Origin: CAVDHB01 sp963608705
Lineage (GTDB): Bacteria; Bacteroidota; Bacteroidia; Bacteroidales; Bacteroidaceae
NCBI GenBank assembly: GCA_963608705.1
Contig: CAVDHB010000078.1
Coordinates: 1-64,000, forward strand
Reading direction: 5' to 3'
Length of the DNA: 64,000 nucleotides
A program made the position numbers and the translations under genes. The notes below the pieces were generated by a model. It had not been told where the DNA came from and ran no database searches. It was given only the letters and a program-made list of their open reading frames with translations. Each line of letters begins with the position of its first letter. The first letter of the stretch is position 1. Below, piece by piece: positions 25,069 to 33,710 of this stretch.

Positions 25069-25989
25069 TTATTCAGACCCGAACCACAGGAACAACATTC
25101 CCAACAACACCAAGAGCAAATCCACTACTTTACTCTTCAAGTTCTTCTCCCGGAACATCCACGCTCCGAAGAAGAAGCTAACCAATACACTGCCTCGACG
25201 CACCATGGAGACAATACTGATCATGGCACCTTGCAGACTCAAGGCGTAAAAGTACACAAAATCGGCTACCGCTAAAAAGACAGATATTAGAATGATGCAC
25301 CAGTCCCATCGGAAAGGGGTGGTCTTGCGACGGGTGGGATACCATACGATTAGCAATATCACAGCCATCATGAGGAATTGATACATATTGTACCAACCCT
25401 GTACGACCATCGGATTCATGCCGATTCCTCCATCAGCCACAGGAGTCATCAAGTATTTGTCGTACAAAGCACTGACGGCACCTAACAGGTTGGAAAGTAC
25501 CAAGAAATAAATCCATTTATCATGTTTGAAGTCTATCCCCTCTTTCTTCCCGCTACGACTGAGCATGATGAAAGAAACCGCAGAAAAAGCCACTCCTACC
25601 CATTGCCACAGGTTCAACCGTTCGCCAAACACGCACATAGCACCCAATAGCGTCAGTACAGGACGAGTGGCATTAATAGGGCCGGTGATGGTCAAAGGTA
25701 TCTGCTTGATGCCATAATAGCCTAATATCCATGAGGAAAGCACAATGACCGATTTCAAGATGATATACTTGTGTACCCCCCACTCTACCATCGGCATATA
25801 GAAAATAGTGTCTTTCATCCATTCCGGCCTTTGAGCCGAAAGAATGACAAACGGGATGAAGATGAGAGAAGAAAACAAGGTGTTCAGGCATAAGACAGGG
25901 ATGACGGCATTGCCGTTCAGCGAATGCTTCTTGAACACATCATAGAACCCCAGCAACGCTGCGGAGAGAAATGCGAATGCTAACCACAT
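25069..25989 (-). CDS. EamA/DMT-family transporter
   Basis: A 306-aa inner-membrane protein with about ten hydrophobic helices in two EamA repeats, typical of drug/metabolite transporters. The first repeat includes ITGPINATRPVLTLLGAMCVFGERL and the second ends in a REKNLKSKVVDLLLVLLGMLFLWFG segment. The substrate is unknown. It follows truA after 8 bp, and its stop lies only 6 bp from the end of the palindromic element. Confidence 0.88.
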   Translation of the reverse strand: MWLAFAFLSAALLGFYDVFKKHSLNGNAVIPVLCLNTLFSSLIFIPFVILSAQRPEWMKDTIFYMPMVEWGVHKYIILKSVIVLSSWILGYYGIKQIPLTITGPINATRPVLTLLGAMCVFGERLNLWQWVGVAFSAVSFIMLSRSGKKEGIDFKHDKWIYFLVLSNLLGAVSALYDKYLMTPVADGGIGMNPMVVQGWYNMYQFLMMAVILLIVWYPTRRKTTPFRWDWCIILISVFLAVADFVYFYALSLQGAMISIVSMVRRGSVLVSFFFGAWMFREKNLKSKVVDLLLVLLGMLFLWFGSE

Positions 25990-25997
25990 AGTGTGTT

Positions 25998-26774
25998 TTA
26001 TTTATTGTCTGTGAAAATTGTTTCAGGATAAGTGATGTCCTCCAAAAAAAGTGCGTGTCCTGGCACAGAGCTGCCTGCCATACAACGGTCTTTCCCTTCC
26101 ACCACACGCTTGAAGCCTTCCAAGTCCACCTTGCCATAGCCCACATCAAACAATGTGCCGACTACCGCCCGCACCATATTCCGCAAAAAGCGGTTGGCTG
26201 TGATGGTGAATTCCCACTGATAAGGGGAGGTTTGTTTCCATGCAGCGTAAGTCACATCGCAAAAGTTTGTCTTCGCATCGGTGTGGAGCTTGCTGAAACT
26301 GGTAAAATCCTTATATTCTTTCAACATAGCCGCAGCCTTGTTCATCTGCTCAAAATCTGGCAAGGCACGTCCCGCCAAGTACAAACTGAACTGACGGTCG
26401 AACGGAGACTTACGGGTATGCACATAATATTTGTATGTACGAGAAAGTGCGTCAAAACGGGCGTGTGCGTCCGGCTTCACTGGACGAACCGAATAGATGG
26501 ATATATCCCACGGCAGGATGCGGTTCAACTTATAAGCGAACCATTGCGTGTCCAACTCAGACTCCGTATCGAAATGCGCAACCATCAAACGGGCGTGTAC
26601 TCCCGCATCGGTTCTTCCCGCACCCGTCACCTGCACTTTGTCCTTACGCAACAGTACTGCCACAGCCTTGGCCAACGTTTCCTGTACACTGCTGCCGTTG
26701 GGCTGTACCTGCCACCCGTGGTAGGCGGTGCCATCGTAGGCGAAAAAGATAAAATACCTTCGCATCTGGGTCAT
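25998..26774 (-). CDS. truA: tRNA pseudouridine(38-40) synthase TruA
   Basis: A 258-aa enzyme that forms pseudouridine at tRNA positions 38-40. The catalytic aspartate is in TGAGRTDAGVHA; YFIFFAYDGTAYHGWQVQPN opens the domain, and NRFLRNMVRAVVGTL near the C-terminus is diagnostic. The ATG at 26774 overlaps the upstream gene's stop as ATGA, supporting coupling; an ATG at 26765 is also possible. Confidence 0.95.
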   Translation of the reverse strand: MTQMRRYFIFFAYDGTAYHGWQVQPNGSSVQETLAKAVAVLLRKDKVQVTGAGRTDAGVHARLMVAHFDTESELDTQWFAYKLNRILPWDISIYSVRPVKPDAHARFDALSRTYKYYVHTRKSPFDRQFSLYLAGRALPDFEQMNKAAAMLKEYKDFTSFSKLHTDAKTNFCDVTYAAWKQTSPYQWEFTITANRFLRNMVRAVVGTLFDVGYGKVDLEGFKRVVEGKDRCMAGSSVPGHALFLEDITYPETIFTDNK

Positions 26775-27526
26775 CGAGTTGTAATGTGGAAACATCCTTG
26801 GTTCACTTCGTACTTGATATAGCAAATACTATCGGCACGCAAATCTCGCAACACCTCAGAGAGCACCCATTTCAACGTATCGTTACGCACAGGTTTCACT
26901 TGCGGCCCACGAGGATCTTGTACCTGCACATAGCGGTTATAGCTCAAATCGAACGTGGTTCCATATTGGTGGCAACTGTTCTTTGTGGCGTTTCCATTGT
27001 GCGTACGAAGCTGGGTGACATCCTCTTTCGTGCGAAGCACAGAGGTAACAATCAGCATATTGTATTTTATTTTCTTCACCCGCAGGGAATCAAGAAAATT
27101 CACGGCAATCTTGGTCAGCAGGAAACTGGCTCTCGGCACCAAATACGGAATGGAACTCTTAATACGCTTGTCCAACGTGACTCCCGGAATACTTCCGATA
27201 TACACCAACTTTCCGCCTTGACAGAGTTTCACGGCCTGTTCACGAGTGTCGACCGGCTGGATACCCCACCGAGCCGCCGCCTTCAGCTGCACATCGTTCA
27301 AGTCGTTAAACGTCCGCTCAAAACCCGGCACACTGTAGATGGGATGCTTTTCCGCAGGGGTGGCTATAAAAGGCAACGTATCGCTGGAAATGAACGCAAA
27401 GGAAGAGTCTATATGTTTCTCTTCCTTGCTCATTCTGTTTCGACAGCTGTAGCATCCTCTCATCAAAAGGATGAGTACAACCAGCCAAAAGATATACCGT
27501 AATTGCTGCGCTCTGCCCTTGTTCAT
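26771..27526 (-). CDS. DUF5715 protein with M15-like metal residues
   Basis: A 251-aa membrane-anchored or exported protein: residues 11-23 are hydrophobic and followed by two cysteines (CYSC). The C-terminal half contains SCHQYGTTFDLSY (H186, D193) and CFHITT (H247), the H...D...H layout of M15/LAS-type zinc peptidases, so a peptidoglycan-cleaving fold is possible. It matches the Bacteroidetes family DUF5715. A TAACTTTG box lies upstream (27548-27555, minus). First gene of an operon with truA and the EamA transporter. Confidence 0.75.
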   Translation of the reverse strand: MNKGRAQQLRYIFWLVVLILLMRGCYSCRNRMSKEEKHIDSSFAFISSDTLPFIATPAEKHPIYSVPGFERTFNDLNDVQLKAAARWGIQPVDTREQAVKLCQGGKLVYIGSIPGVTLDKRIKSSIPYLVPRASFLLTKIAVNFLDSLRVKKIKYNMLIVTSVLRTKEDVTQLRTHNGNATKNSCHQYGTTFDLSYNRYVQVQDPRGPQVKPVRNDTLKWVLSEVLRDLRADSICYIKYEVNQGCFHITTR

Positions 27527-27547
27527 TTATTTCTAATTTTCAGCGTG

Positions 27548-27555
27548 CAAAGTTA
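27548..27555 (-). promoter_or_regulatory. -7 box for DUF5715-truA-EamA operon
   Basis: Minus-strand TAACTTTG matches TAnnTTTG, 21 bp upstream of the DUF5715 ATG. Confidence 0.6.
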
Positions 27556-27654
27556 CGCAAAACATTGCGATATACGACAGGATTTGCAGAATTTATGCGT
27601 GTGTGGGCCATAATTCAAACAACGGTGTTTGTATAATAAAAGAGTTGTATCCGC

Positions 27655-28320
27655 TCAACTCAATTTCTGTCCGAACGCCAAGTCACCCGCATCCCCCAAG
27701 CCAGGTACAATATAGGAATGCTCATTCAATTGCGGGTCGATGGCACCACACCAGATAGTGGTACGGTCAGCGGGAAGAGACTTGCGCACAAACTCCACCC
27801 CTTCCTCTGCGGCAATGACAGAAGCCACATGAATATGCGCAGGTGTCCCTTTCGTCAAGAAAGCTTGATAACCTAATTCCATGCTCTCTCCCGTGGCCAA
27901 CATCGGATCTGCGATAATCAATGTTTTCCCTGTCAAGTCTGGTGCAGCGATGTATTCTATATGCACGTCCACCTGACGGCACTCCTTGTCTTTATAATAC
28001 CGATAAGCGGACACGAACGCATTCTCCGCCTTGTCAAACACCTCTAAAAAGCCTTCGTGAAAGGGAAGTCCGGCACGAAATATAGTGCCTAACACAATGG
28101 AATCGGAAGGCACCTTCCCCGTGGCTTTTCCCAAAGGCGTAGTGACTATTTTATCCTCATAATAAAGACGTTTACTGATTTCATAAGCCATGCACATACC
28201 GATACGGCGCAAATTATTCCGAAACAGAAGTCTGTTCTGTTGATAGTCCACATCCCGAAGTTCCGTCATGAACTGGTTGACTATTGAGTTTTCTTTGGCG
28301 AAATTGACAATTTCTATCAT
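27655..28320 (-). CDS. upp: Uracil phosphoribosyltransferase
   Basis: A 221-aa salvage enzyme that makes UMP from uracil and PRPP. The PRPP motif is LIIADPMLATGES, and the C-terminal uracil-binding segment is YIVPGLGDAGDLAFG. The ATG at 28320 starts the conserved MIEIVNF; a longer in-frame start adds 18 residues outside the domain. A TATTTTTG box is at 28372-28379 (minus). Confidence 0.95.
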   Translation of the reverse strand: MIEIVNFAKENSIVNQFMTELRDVDYQQNRLLFRNNLRRIGMCMAYEISKRLYYEDKIVTTPLGKATGKVPSDSIVLGTIFRAGLPFHEGFLEVFDKAENAFVSAYRYYKDKECRQVDVHIEYIAAPDLTGKTLIIADPMLATGESMELGYQAFLTKGTPAHIHVASVIAAEEGVEFVRKSLPADRTTIWCGAIDPQLNEHSYIVPGLGDAGDLAFGQKLS

Positions 28321-28371
28321 GTGAAACGTGCTTTTAGAGAGCCGCAAGGGCTTAGTTATACATACTGCGGA

Positions 28372-28379
28372 CAAAAATA
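28372..28379 (-). promoter_or_regulatory. -7 box for upp
   Basis: Minus-strand TATTTTTG matches TAnnTTTG, about 50 bp upstream of the upp ATG. Confidence 0.5.
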
Positions 28380-28475
28380 AGAAATATATCTCAATGATTT
28401 GGCAACTCCGACTAACAAATTCGTTTTTTTAATTTAAAAGCAAAGGATATTTCAAGATATTTTTCACCGCTCACC

Positions 28476-28506
28476 TTTTTCATGATAGAATTAATTCGTA
28501 CTTTTG
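28476..28506 (+). promoter_or_regulatory. Promoter of pckA
   Basis: A T-rich -33 box (TTTT, 28476-28479) lies 19 bp before TACTTTTG (28499-28506). The leader of about 45 nt contains ATTAAACACTAAACAG, a string shared with the mnmE upstream region. Confidence 0.6.
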
Positions 28507-28560
28507 TGGGCGCAAAAGGACAACGAAATTCATTATTCATATTAAACACTAAACAGTAAA

Positions 28561-30186
28561 ATGGCAAAATTAGATTTGACCAAGTACGGTATTACCGGTA
28601 CAACTGAAGTTTTGCACAACCCTTCTTATGAACTGTTGTTCAAGGAAGAGACTAAAGAAGGTCTTGAGGGTTACGAAAAAGGACAGATCTCTGAACTGGG
28701 AGCTGTGAACGTGATGACTGGTATCTACACCGGCCGTTCTCCTAAAGACAAATTCTTTGTGAAAGACGACACTACGAAAGATACTTTGTGGTGGGATTCC
28801 GAGGAATATCACAACGACAACCATCCGACTACTCCGGAGGTTTGGGACGTGTTGAAAAAACTCGCTATCAAAGAGTTGAGCAACAAGAAACTGTATGTTG
28901 TTGACGGTTATTGCGGTGCTAACGAAAATACTCGTTTGAAAGTTCGTTTCATCGTGGAGGTTGCATGGCAGGCTCACTTCGTAACGAACATGTTCCTCCG
29001 TCCTTCTACTTTGGAAGAGGCTGAGAACTTCGGCGAACCTGACTTCATCGTGTACAACGCTTCCAAAGCAAAAGTTGACAACTGGAAAGAACTCGGCTTG
29101 CACTCTGAAACTGCTGTAGTATTCAACTTGACTTCCAAAGAGCAGATCATCCTGAACACATGGTACGGTGGTGAGATGAAGAAAGGTATGTTCACTTGCA
29201 TGAACTACTTCAACCCGTTGCGTGGCATCGCTTCCATGCACTCTTCTGCCAACACTGACCTCGAAGGCAAGAACACCGCTGTGTTCTTCGGTTTGTCCGG
29301 AACTGGTAAGACTACCTTGTCTACCGACCCGAAACGTCTGTTGATTGGTGATGACGAACACGGATGGGATGACGAAGGCGTGTTCAACTACGAAGGTGGT
29401 TGCTACGCTAAGGTTATCAACTTGGACAAGGACAGCGAGCCTGATATCTACGGTGCCATCACTCGTGACGCACTGTTGGAGAACGTAACAGTGGCTGAAG
29501 ATGGCAAGATCGACTTCAAAGATGGTCACGTTACACAGAATACTCGTGTATCTTATCCTATCTACCACATCAACAAGATTGTTAAGCCGAAATCTAAGGG
29601 TCCTGCCGCTAAGCAAGTTATCATGCTGTCCGCAGACGCTTACGGAGTATTGCCTCCCGTATCTATCTTGACTCCGGATCAGGCTAAATACTACTACTTG
29701 AGCGGATTCACCGCTAAGATTCCTGGAACAGAGCGTGGTATCACTGAGCCGGTTCCGACATTCTCCGCTTGCTTCGGTGGCGCATTCTTGAGCTTGCACC
29801 CTGTAAAATATGCAGAGGAGTTGGTTAAGAAGATGCAGGCTAACGGCACGAAGGCATACTTGGTGAACACTGGTTGGAACGGTACTGGCAAACGTATCTC
29901 CATCCGTGATACACGTGGTATCATCGACCGTATCTTGGATCACGAAATCGACAAGGCTGAAACAAAGGTTATTCCTTTCTTCAACTTGACTATCCCGACG
30001 AAGTTGGAAGGCGTGAACACAGACGTGTTGGATCCTCGCCAGACTTATACGGACTATGCTAACGGCAACTCCGCAGAATGGGAGAAACGTGCGAAGACTT
30101 TGGCTAGCAAGTTCATCGAGAACTTCCACAAGTTCGAACACAACGAAATGGCTAAACCATTGGTTGCTGCCGGCCCGCAGTTGTAA
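28561..30186 (+). CDS. pckA: Phosphoenolpyruvate carboxykinase (ATP)
   Basis: A 541-aa enzyme interconverting oxaloacetate and phosphoenolpyruvate with ATP/ADP. In gut Bacteroides it mostly runs in the CO2-fixing direction toward succinate. The kinase-1a P-loop GLSGTGKT is at 244-251, and the metal-binding segment LIGDDEHGWDDEGVFNYEGG follows. Codon use looks more biased than in the neighbours, as expected for a highly expressed gene. It has its own promoter and a strong terminator. Confidence 0.97.
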   Translation: MAKLDLTKYGITGTTEVLHNPSYELLFKEETKEGLEGYEKGQISELGAVNVMTGIYTGRSPKDKFFVKDDTTKDTLWWDSEEYHNDNHPTTPEVWDVLKKLAIKELSNKKLYVVDGYCGANENTRLKVRFIVEVAWQAHFVTNMFLRPSTLEEAENFGEPDFIVYNASKAKVDNWKELGLHSETAVVFNLTSKEQIILNTWYGGEMKKGMFTCMNYFNPLRGIASMHSSANTDLEGKNTAVFFGLSGTGKTTLSTDPKRLLIGDDEHGWDDEGVFNYEGGCYAKVINLDKDSEPDIYGAITRDALLENVTVAEDGKIDFKDGHVTQNTRVSYPIYHINKIVKPKSKGPAAKQVIMLSADAYGVLPPVSILTPDQAKYYYLSGFTAKIPGTERGITEPVPTFSACFGGAFLSLHPVKYAEELVKKMQANGTKAYLVNTGWNGTGKRISIRDTRGIIDRILDHEIDKAETKVIPFFNLTIPTKLEGVNTDVLDPRQTYTDYANGNSAEWEKRAKTLASKFIENFHKFEHNEMAKPLVAAGPQL

Positions 30187-30212
30187 TTTAGCTTACAACA
30201 CATTCATTATAG

Positions 30213-30245
30213 GCGGTTCTCTTTTTGGGAGAACCGCTTTTTATA
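30213..30245 (+). terminator. Terminator of pckA
   Basis: GCGGTTCTC pairs with GAGAACCGC around a T-rich loop and is followed by TTTTTAT. Confidence 0.88.
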
Positions 30246-30278
30246 TTTTCTTTACCGTGCTGTCTCTGAAAATTTATG

Positions 30279-30286
30279 TACTTTTG
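30279..30286 (+). promoter_or_regulatory. -7 box for yitT
   Basis: TACTTTTG matches TAnnTTTG, about 42 bp before the ATG at 30329. Confidence 0.55.
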
Positions 30287-30328
30287 CAATCAGAAAGAAA
30301 TTTGACAATCAGATAGCTACATAATATC

Positions 30329-31225
30329 ATGAGACATTTAAGCAAAGCGGAGCTTTGGGATGAGGTAAAAGACTATATCTTCATCACGCTTGGTATCGCC
30401 ATTTATTCAGCAGGATGGACAACCTTTCTGCTTCCTTACAAATTGACAGGAGGAGGTGTAGCAGGTATTGGCGCCATCGTGTACTACGCCACAGGGCTTC
30501 CCATGCAATACACGTTTTTCGGCATCAACGCCGTCTTGTTGATTATCGCATTGAAAGTGTTAGGATTCAAGTTCATGTTGAAAACCATCTACGGTATTTT
30601 CGCCATGTCATTCATCTTGGGATTGTTCCAAGACATCATGCCGCATGACGCAAATGGACAGATAGTGCAACTGATGGGTCCCGGACAGGAATTCATGGGA
30701 GCTATACTGGGCGCTGTATTAGGCGGCATTGGTATTGGTGTGGTGTTCCAGCACAACGGAAGTACTGGAGGAACAGACATCGTGACCATGATTCTCAACA
30801 AATACCGGGACATCAGTCTGGGCCGAGCCACTCAAATCTGCGACTTCATCATCGTGTCATCCAGTTATTTTGTATTTGGCAACTGGGAAACATTGATTTT
30901 CGGCTATGTTATCCTATTCATAATGGGCTATGCTGTAGACTATTACATGAATGCATCCTTGCAATCCGTACAGTTTTTCATCATCTCGGAGAAATACGAT
31001 GAGATAGCAAACTATATCAACCAAGAAGTTAACCGTGGCTGTACAGTGATTGAAGGCGAAGGATGGTATAGCAAACAACCTCGCAAGGTGCTTTTAGTCA
31101 TAGCCAAGAAGCGGGAATCCGTTCCCATCTTCCGTTGTGTTCGTAACATAGACCCCAAAGCATTTATTTCCCAAAGCAACGTGGCGGGTGTGTTCGGTGA
31201 AGGATTTCGTCCATTGACTAAATAA
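30329..31225 (+). CDS. YitT-family membrane protein (DUF161-DUF2179)
   Basis: A 298-aa protein with five or six membrane helices (including LLPYKLTGGGVAGIGAIVYY and a second glycine-rich GGIGIGVVFQHNGSTGGTDI) and a C-terminal cytosolic DUF2179 domain (IANYINQEVNRGCTVIEGEGWYS to the end). This is the usual YitT layout. The function is unknown; a transport or ligand-sensing role has been suggested for the family. The omp85-type gene begins 23 bp later. Confidence 0.88.
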   Translation: MRHLSKAELWDEVKDYIFITLGIAIYSAGWTTFLLPYKLTGGGVAGIGAIVYYATGLPMQYTFFGINAVLLIIALKVLGFKFMLKTIYGIFAMSFILGLFQDIMPHDANGQIVQLMGPGQEFMGAILGAVLGGIGIGVVFQHNGSTGGTDIVTMILNKYRDISLGRATQICDFIIVSSSYFVFGNWETLIFGYVILFIMGYAVDYYMNASLQSVQFFIISEKYDEIANYINQEVNRGCTVIEGEGWYSKQPRKVLLVIAKKRESVPIFRCVRNIDPKAFISQSNVAGVFGEGFRPLTK

Positions 31226-31248
31226 TCATCCTGTCCTAATCCCGCACG

Positions 31249-33567
31249 ATGAAGTATCTCCATAAATTTTACTCCTTATTATATATAGTCGGTTGTCTGC
31301 TTTTGTGGAATGCCTGTTCCTCCACCAAGTATATTCCTTCTGGGAAATACCTGTTGGACAGGGTAAAGATTGTAACAAACAAGCATGATTCATTATCCAC
31401 CGAAACCTACCGAAGACTTGTGACCCAAAATCCCAACGCCCGATGGTTCAGCCTCTTCAAAGTGCCGCTCGGAGTATATTGCTGGGCATCCCCAGACTCT
31501 ACAGGATGGTGGAATAAACTGTGGCACAAACTGGGTGAGGCTCCAGTCATCTATAATGAGGAATCAGCGTTGAAGTCGGCGGAAGCAATGACCCGGCAAA
31601 TGCAGAGTAACGGATACATGGCTGCCACTACGCAGGTGGAAACGAAGATGAAACGACACAAAGTCAGTGTACGTTATCGTCTTCGGCCAGGTACAAGATA
31701 TCGCATCAAGTCATTCTCCATCGAAGCGGACAAAGAGACAGCTTCTTTTTTTAATACTGACACGTTGAAGGGGATTGTGCCGAAAGCAGGCGATGTCTTT
31801 GACCTTACGGTACTGGACGCATTGAGAGAGACCTTGGCCACCCAATACCGCAACAGAGGATATTACAAGTTTGAGCCTAATTATCTTTCCTACTTGGCCG
31901 ACACGGTGGCAGGTACCGGCAAGGTAGATTTGACCCTGCGCATTGTGGTACCGTCTTCCGTGAATGTATCCCGGTACAAGATAGGGAAAATAAACTTTGT
32001 GCTGGATGCGAACTTGCAAAACATACAAGACCATGCGATGCGTACAAGACTTGACTCCATTCACTATAAAGACTTCACCATCTATTTTCACCGTAAGCTG
32101 CATTTCAGGCCGACATTTCTGAAGCACAATACACCATTAGCGACAGGCCAATGGTACAATGAGGAGAATGTGGCACAGACCCGTAATCGCTTCGGACGGA
32201 TGAGAATATTCAATTATAACAATGTATTGTTCCAACCAGACAAAAACGACAGTACCCGTCTCTCCACCTATATCTTGCTAAACAGAGCGAAGGAGAAAGC
32301 GGTGTCCGCCGAGCTGGAAGGAACGAACACCGCAGGAGACCTCGGCGCCGCAGCGTCTGTCAGCTTTGAACACAAGAACCTGTTCAAAGGAGCGGAAGTG
32401 TTTTCTCTTAAATTGAGAGGAGCTTACGAAGCTATCACAGGACTGGAAGGATATGCGAACGAGAATTATACGGAATGGGGAGTGGAAGCGGCGTTGAAGT
32501 TCCCTTCATTTCTCTTCCCTTTCACGGGAAATGATTTCCGTCATCGCAGCAGAGCCTCCACGGAGCTTTCCCTGCAATATGACATGCAGAACCGACCGGA
32601 GTTCAAACGAAGGGTGGCCTCTGCCAATCTCAACTACCAATGGACTACCATGGAAGGGAGATTGCGACACAAAGTGGACGCTTTCAACCTGGACTATGTG
32701 TATATGCCCTGGATTTCACCCACGTTCCGGCATGAGTACCTGGACAGTATCGGCAACCAGAACGCCATTCTGAAGTATAACTACGAGAACTTGTTCATCG
32801 CTTCCATGCGTTATTCCATTAATTTCAATTCCAGAGGGGGAAGCATGATGACAGGTTCCACATACGGTACTAACGCCTACGCAATCCGAGCGTCCGTGGA
32901 AAGTGCCGGAAACATCCTTTATCCGCTTTTTCGACTGGCAGGTGCCAGACGGGTGGACGGTAAGTCATACGGATTGTTCCAAGTTCCCTTTGCACAATAC
33001 GTGAAGACAGACTTCGACTTTGTGAAAAGTGTCAGCTTTGACCCCCGTAACTCCATGGCCTTCCACATCGGATTAGGAGTGGCGGTTCCTTACGGAAACG
33101 CCACCATGTTACCCTTCGAGAAACGGTATTTCTCAGGAGGTGCCAACAGTGTGCGTGGATGGAACGTCCGTACCTTGGGACCTGGTTCTTTCAAAAGTCA
33201 AGGTGGAAAGATTGACTTTATCAACCAGTCAGGCGACATACGCCTTGACTTGAACATGGAATACCGCACCTTCCTCTTCTGGAAGCTGCACGGGGCAGTC
33301 TTTGTAGACGCAGGAAATATCTGGACGATACGTTCGTATAGTGACCAACCCGGCGGTGCGTTTCAATTCTCCACTTTCTATAAAGAGATTGCGGTGGCTT
33401 ATGGTATCGGCATACGTTTCAATTTCGACTATTTCATCCTGCGTTTTGACGGAGGCATGAAAGCGGTAAACCCCGCCTATACCACAAACCGAGATCATTT
33501 CCCACTTCTCCATCCAAACTTCAAACGGGATTTTGCATTCCATTTTGCCGTGGGATTACCTTTCTAA
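31249..33567 (+). CDS. Lipoprotein-type Omp85/TamA homologue (TamL-like)
   Basis: A 772-aa outer-membrane protein of the BamA/TamA superfamily. It starts with a lipoprotein signal (hydrophobic 8-20, lipobox LWNAC with C23), unlike ordinary BamA. POTRA-like repeats follow (about 110-240, for example YRIKSFSIEADKE and RYKIGKINFVL). The C-terminal half is a 16-strand-type barrel containing the lid-lock motif SGGANSVRGW and ending in an aromatic residue. Lipidated TamA-like proteins (TamL) are characteristic of Bacteroidetes. A partner tamB is not in the window. Likely assembles or inserts outer-membrane components. Confidence 0.88.
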   Translation: MKYLHKFYSLLYIVGCLLLWNACSSTKYIPSGKYLLDRVKIVTNKHDSLSTETYRRLVTQNPNARWFSLFKVPLGVYCWASPDSTGWWNKLWHKLGEAPVIYNEESALKSAEAMTRQMQSNGYMAATTQVETKMKRHKVSVRYRLRPGTRYRIKSFSIEADKETASFFNTDTLKGIVPKAGDVFDLTVLDALRETLATQYRNRGYYKFEPNYLSYLADTVAGTGKVDLTLRIVVPSSVNVSRYKIGKINFVLDANLQNIQDHAMRTRLDSIHYKDFTIYFHRKLHFRPTFLKHNTPLATGQWYNEENVAQTRNRFGRMRIFNYNNVLFQPDKNDSTRLSTYILLNRAKEKAVSAELEGTNTAGDLGAAASVSFEHKNLFKGAEVFSLKLRGAYEAITGLEGYANENYTEWGVEAALKFPSFLFPFTGNDFRHRSRASTELSLQYDMQNRPEFKRRVASANLNYQWTTMEGRLRHKVDAFNLDYVYMPWISPTFRHEYLDSIGNQNAILKYNYENLFIASMRYSINFNSRGGSMMTGSTYGTNAYAIRASVESAGNILYPLFRLAGARRVDGKSYGLFQVPFAQYVKTDFDFVKSVSFDPRNSMAFHIGLGVAVPYGNATMLPFEKRYFSGGANSVRGWNVRTLGPGSFKSQGGKIDFINQSGDIRLDLNMEYRTFLFWKLHGAVFVDAGNIWTIRSYSDQPGGAFQFSTFYKEIAVAYGIGIRFNFDYFILRFDGGMKAVNPAYTTNRDHFPLLHPNFKRDFAFHFAVGLPF

Positions 33568-33608
33568 GGTCCAATCTGTCTGTCTCTATGTAAGAAAGCC
33601 CGTTGGTT

Positions 33609-33627
33609 ATGGCAGACGACCTGCCAT
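33609..33627. repeat. Hairpin upstream of dnaK
   Basis: ATGGCAG-ACGAC-CTGCCAT is a perfect 7-bp inverted repeat in the 143-bp gap between the Omp85 gene and dnaK. It is not a CIRCE element and has no T-run. Possible terminator or dnaK leader structure. Confidence 0.4.
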
Positions 33628-33710
33628 TTAGTCACCCGTTATTCTTTGGCACAGCATTTGCCTTTTCATTGGCGAATTAATTGTTGAATAATAAAAAACT
33701 AAAGAATATC

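Noticed and set aside
28570..30141. Long open frame on the strand opposite pckA
   Set aside because: It mirrors the codon bias of pckA, has no recognisable domain, and pckA is certain.
33609..33627. CIRCE operator before dnaK
   Set aside because: CIRCE has TTAGCACTC-N9-GAGTGCTAA; this hairpin has neither the sequence nor the spacing.
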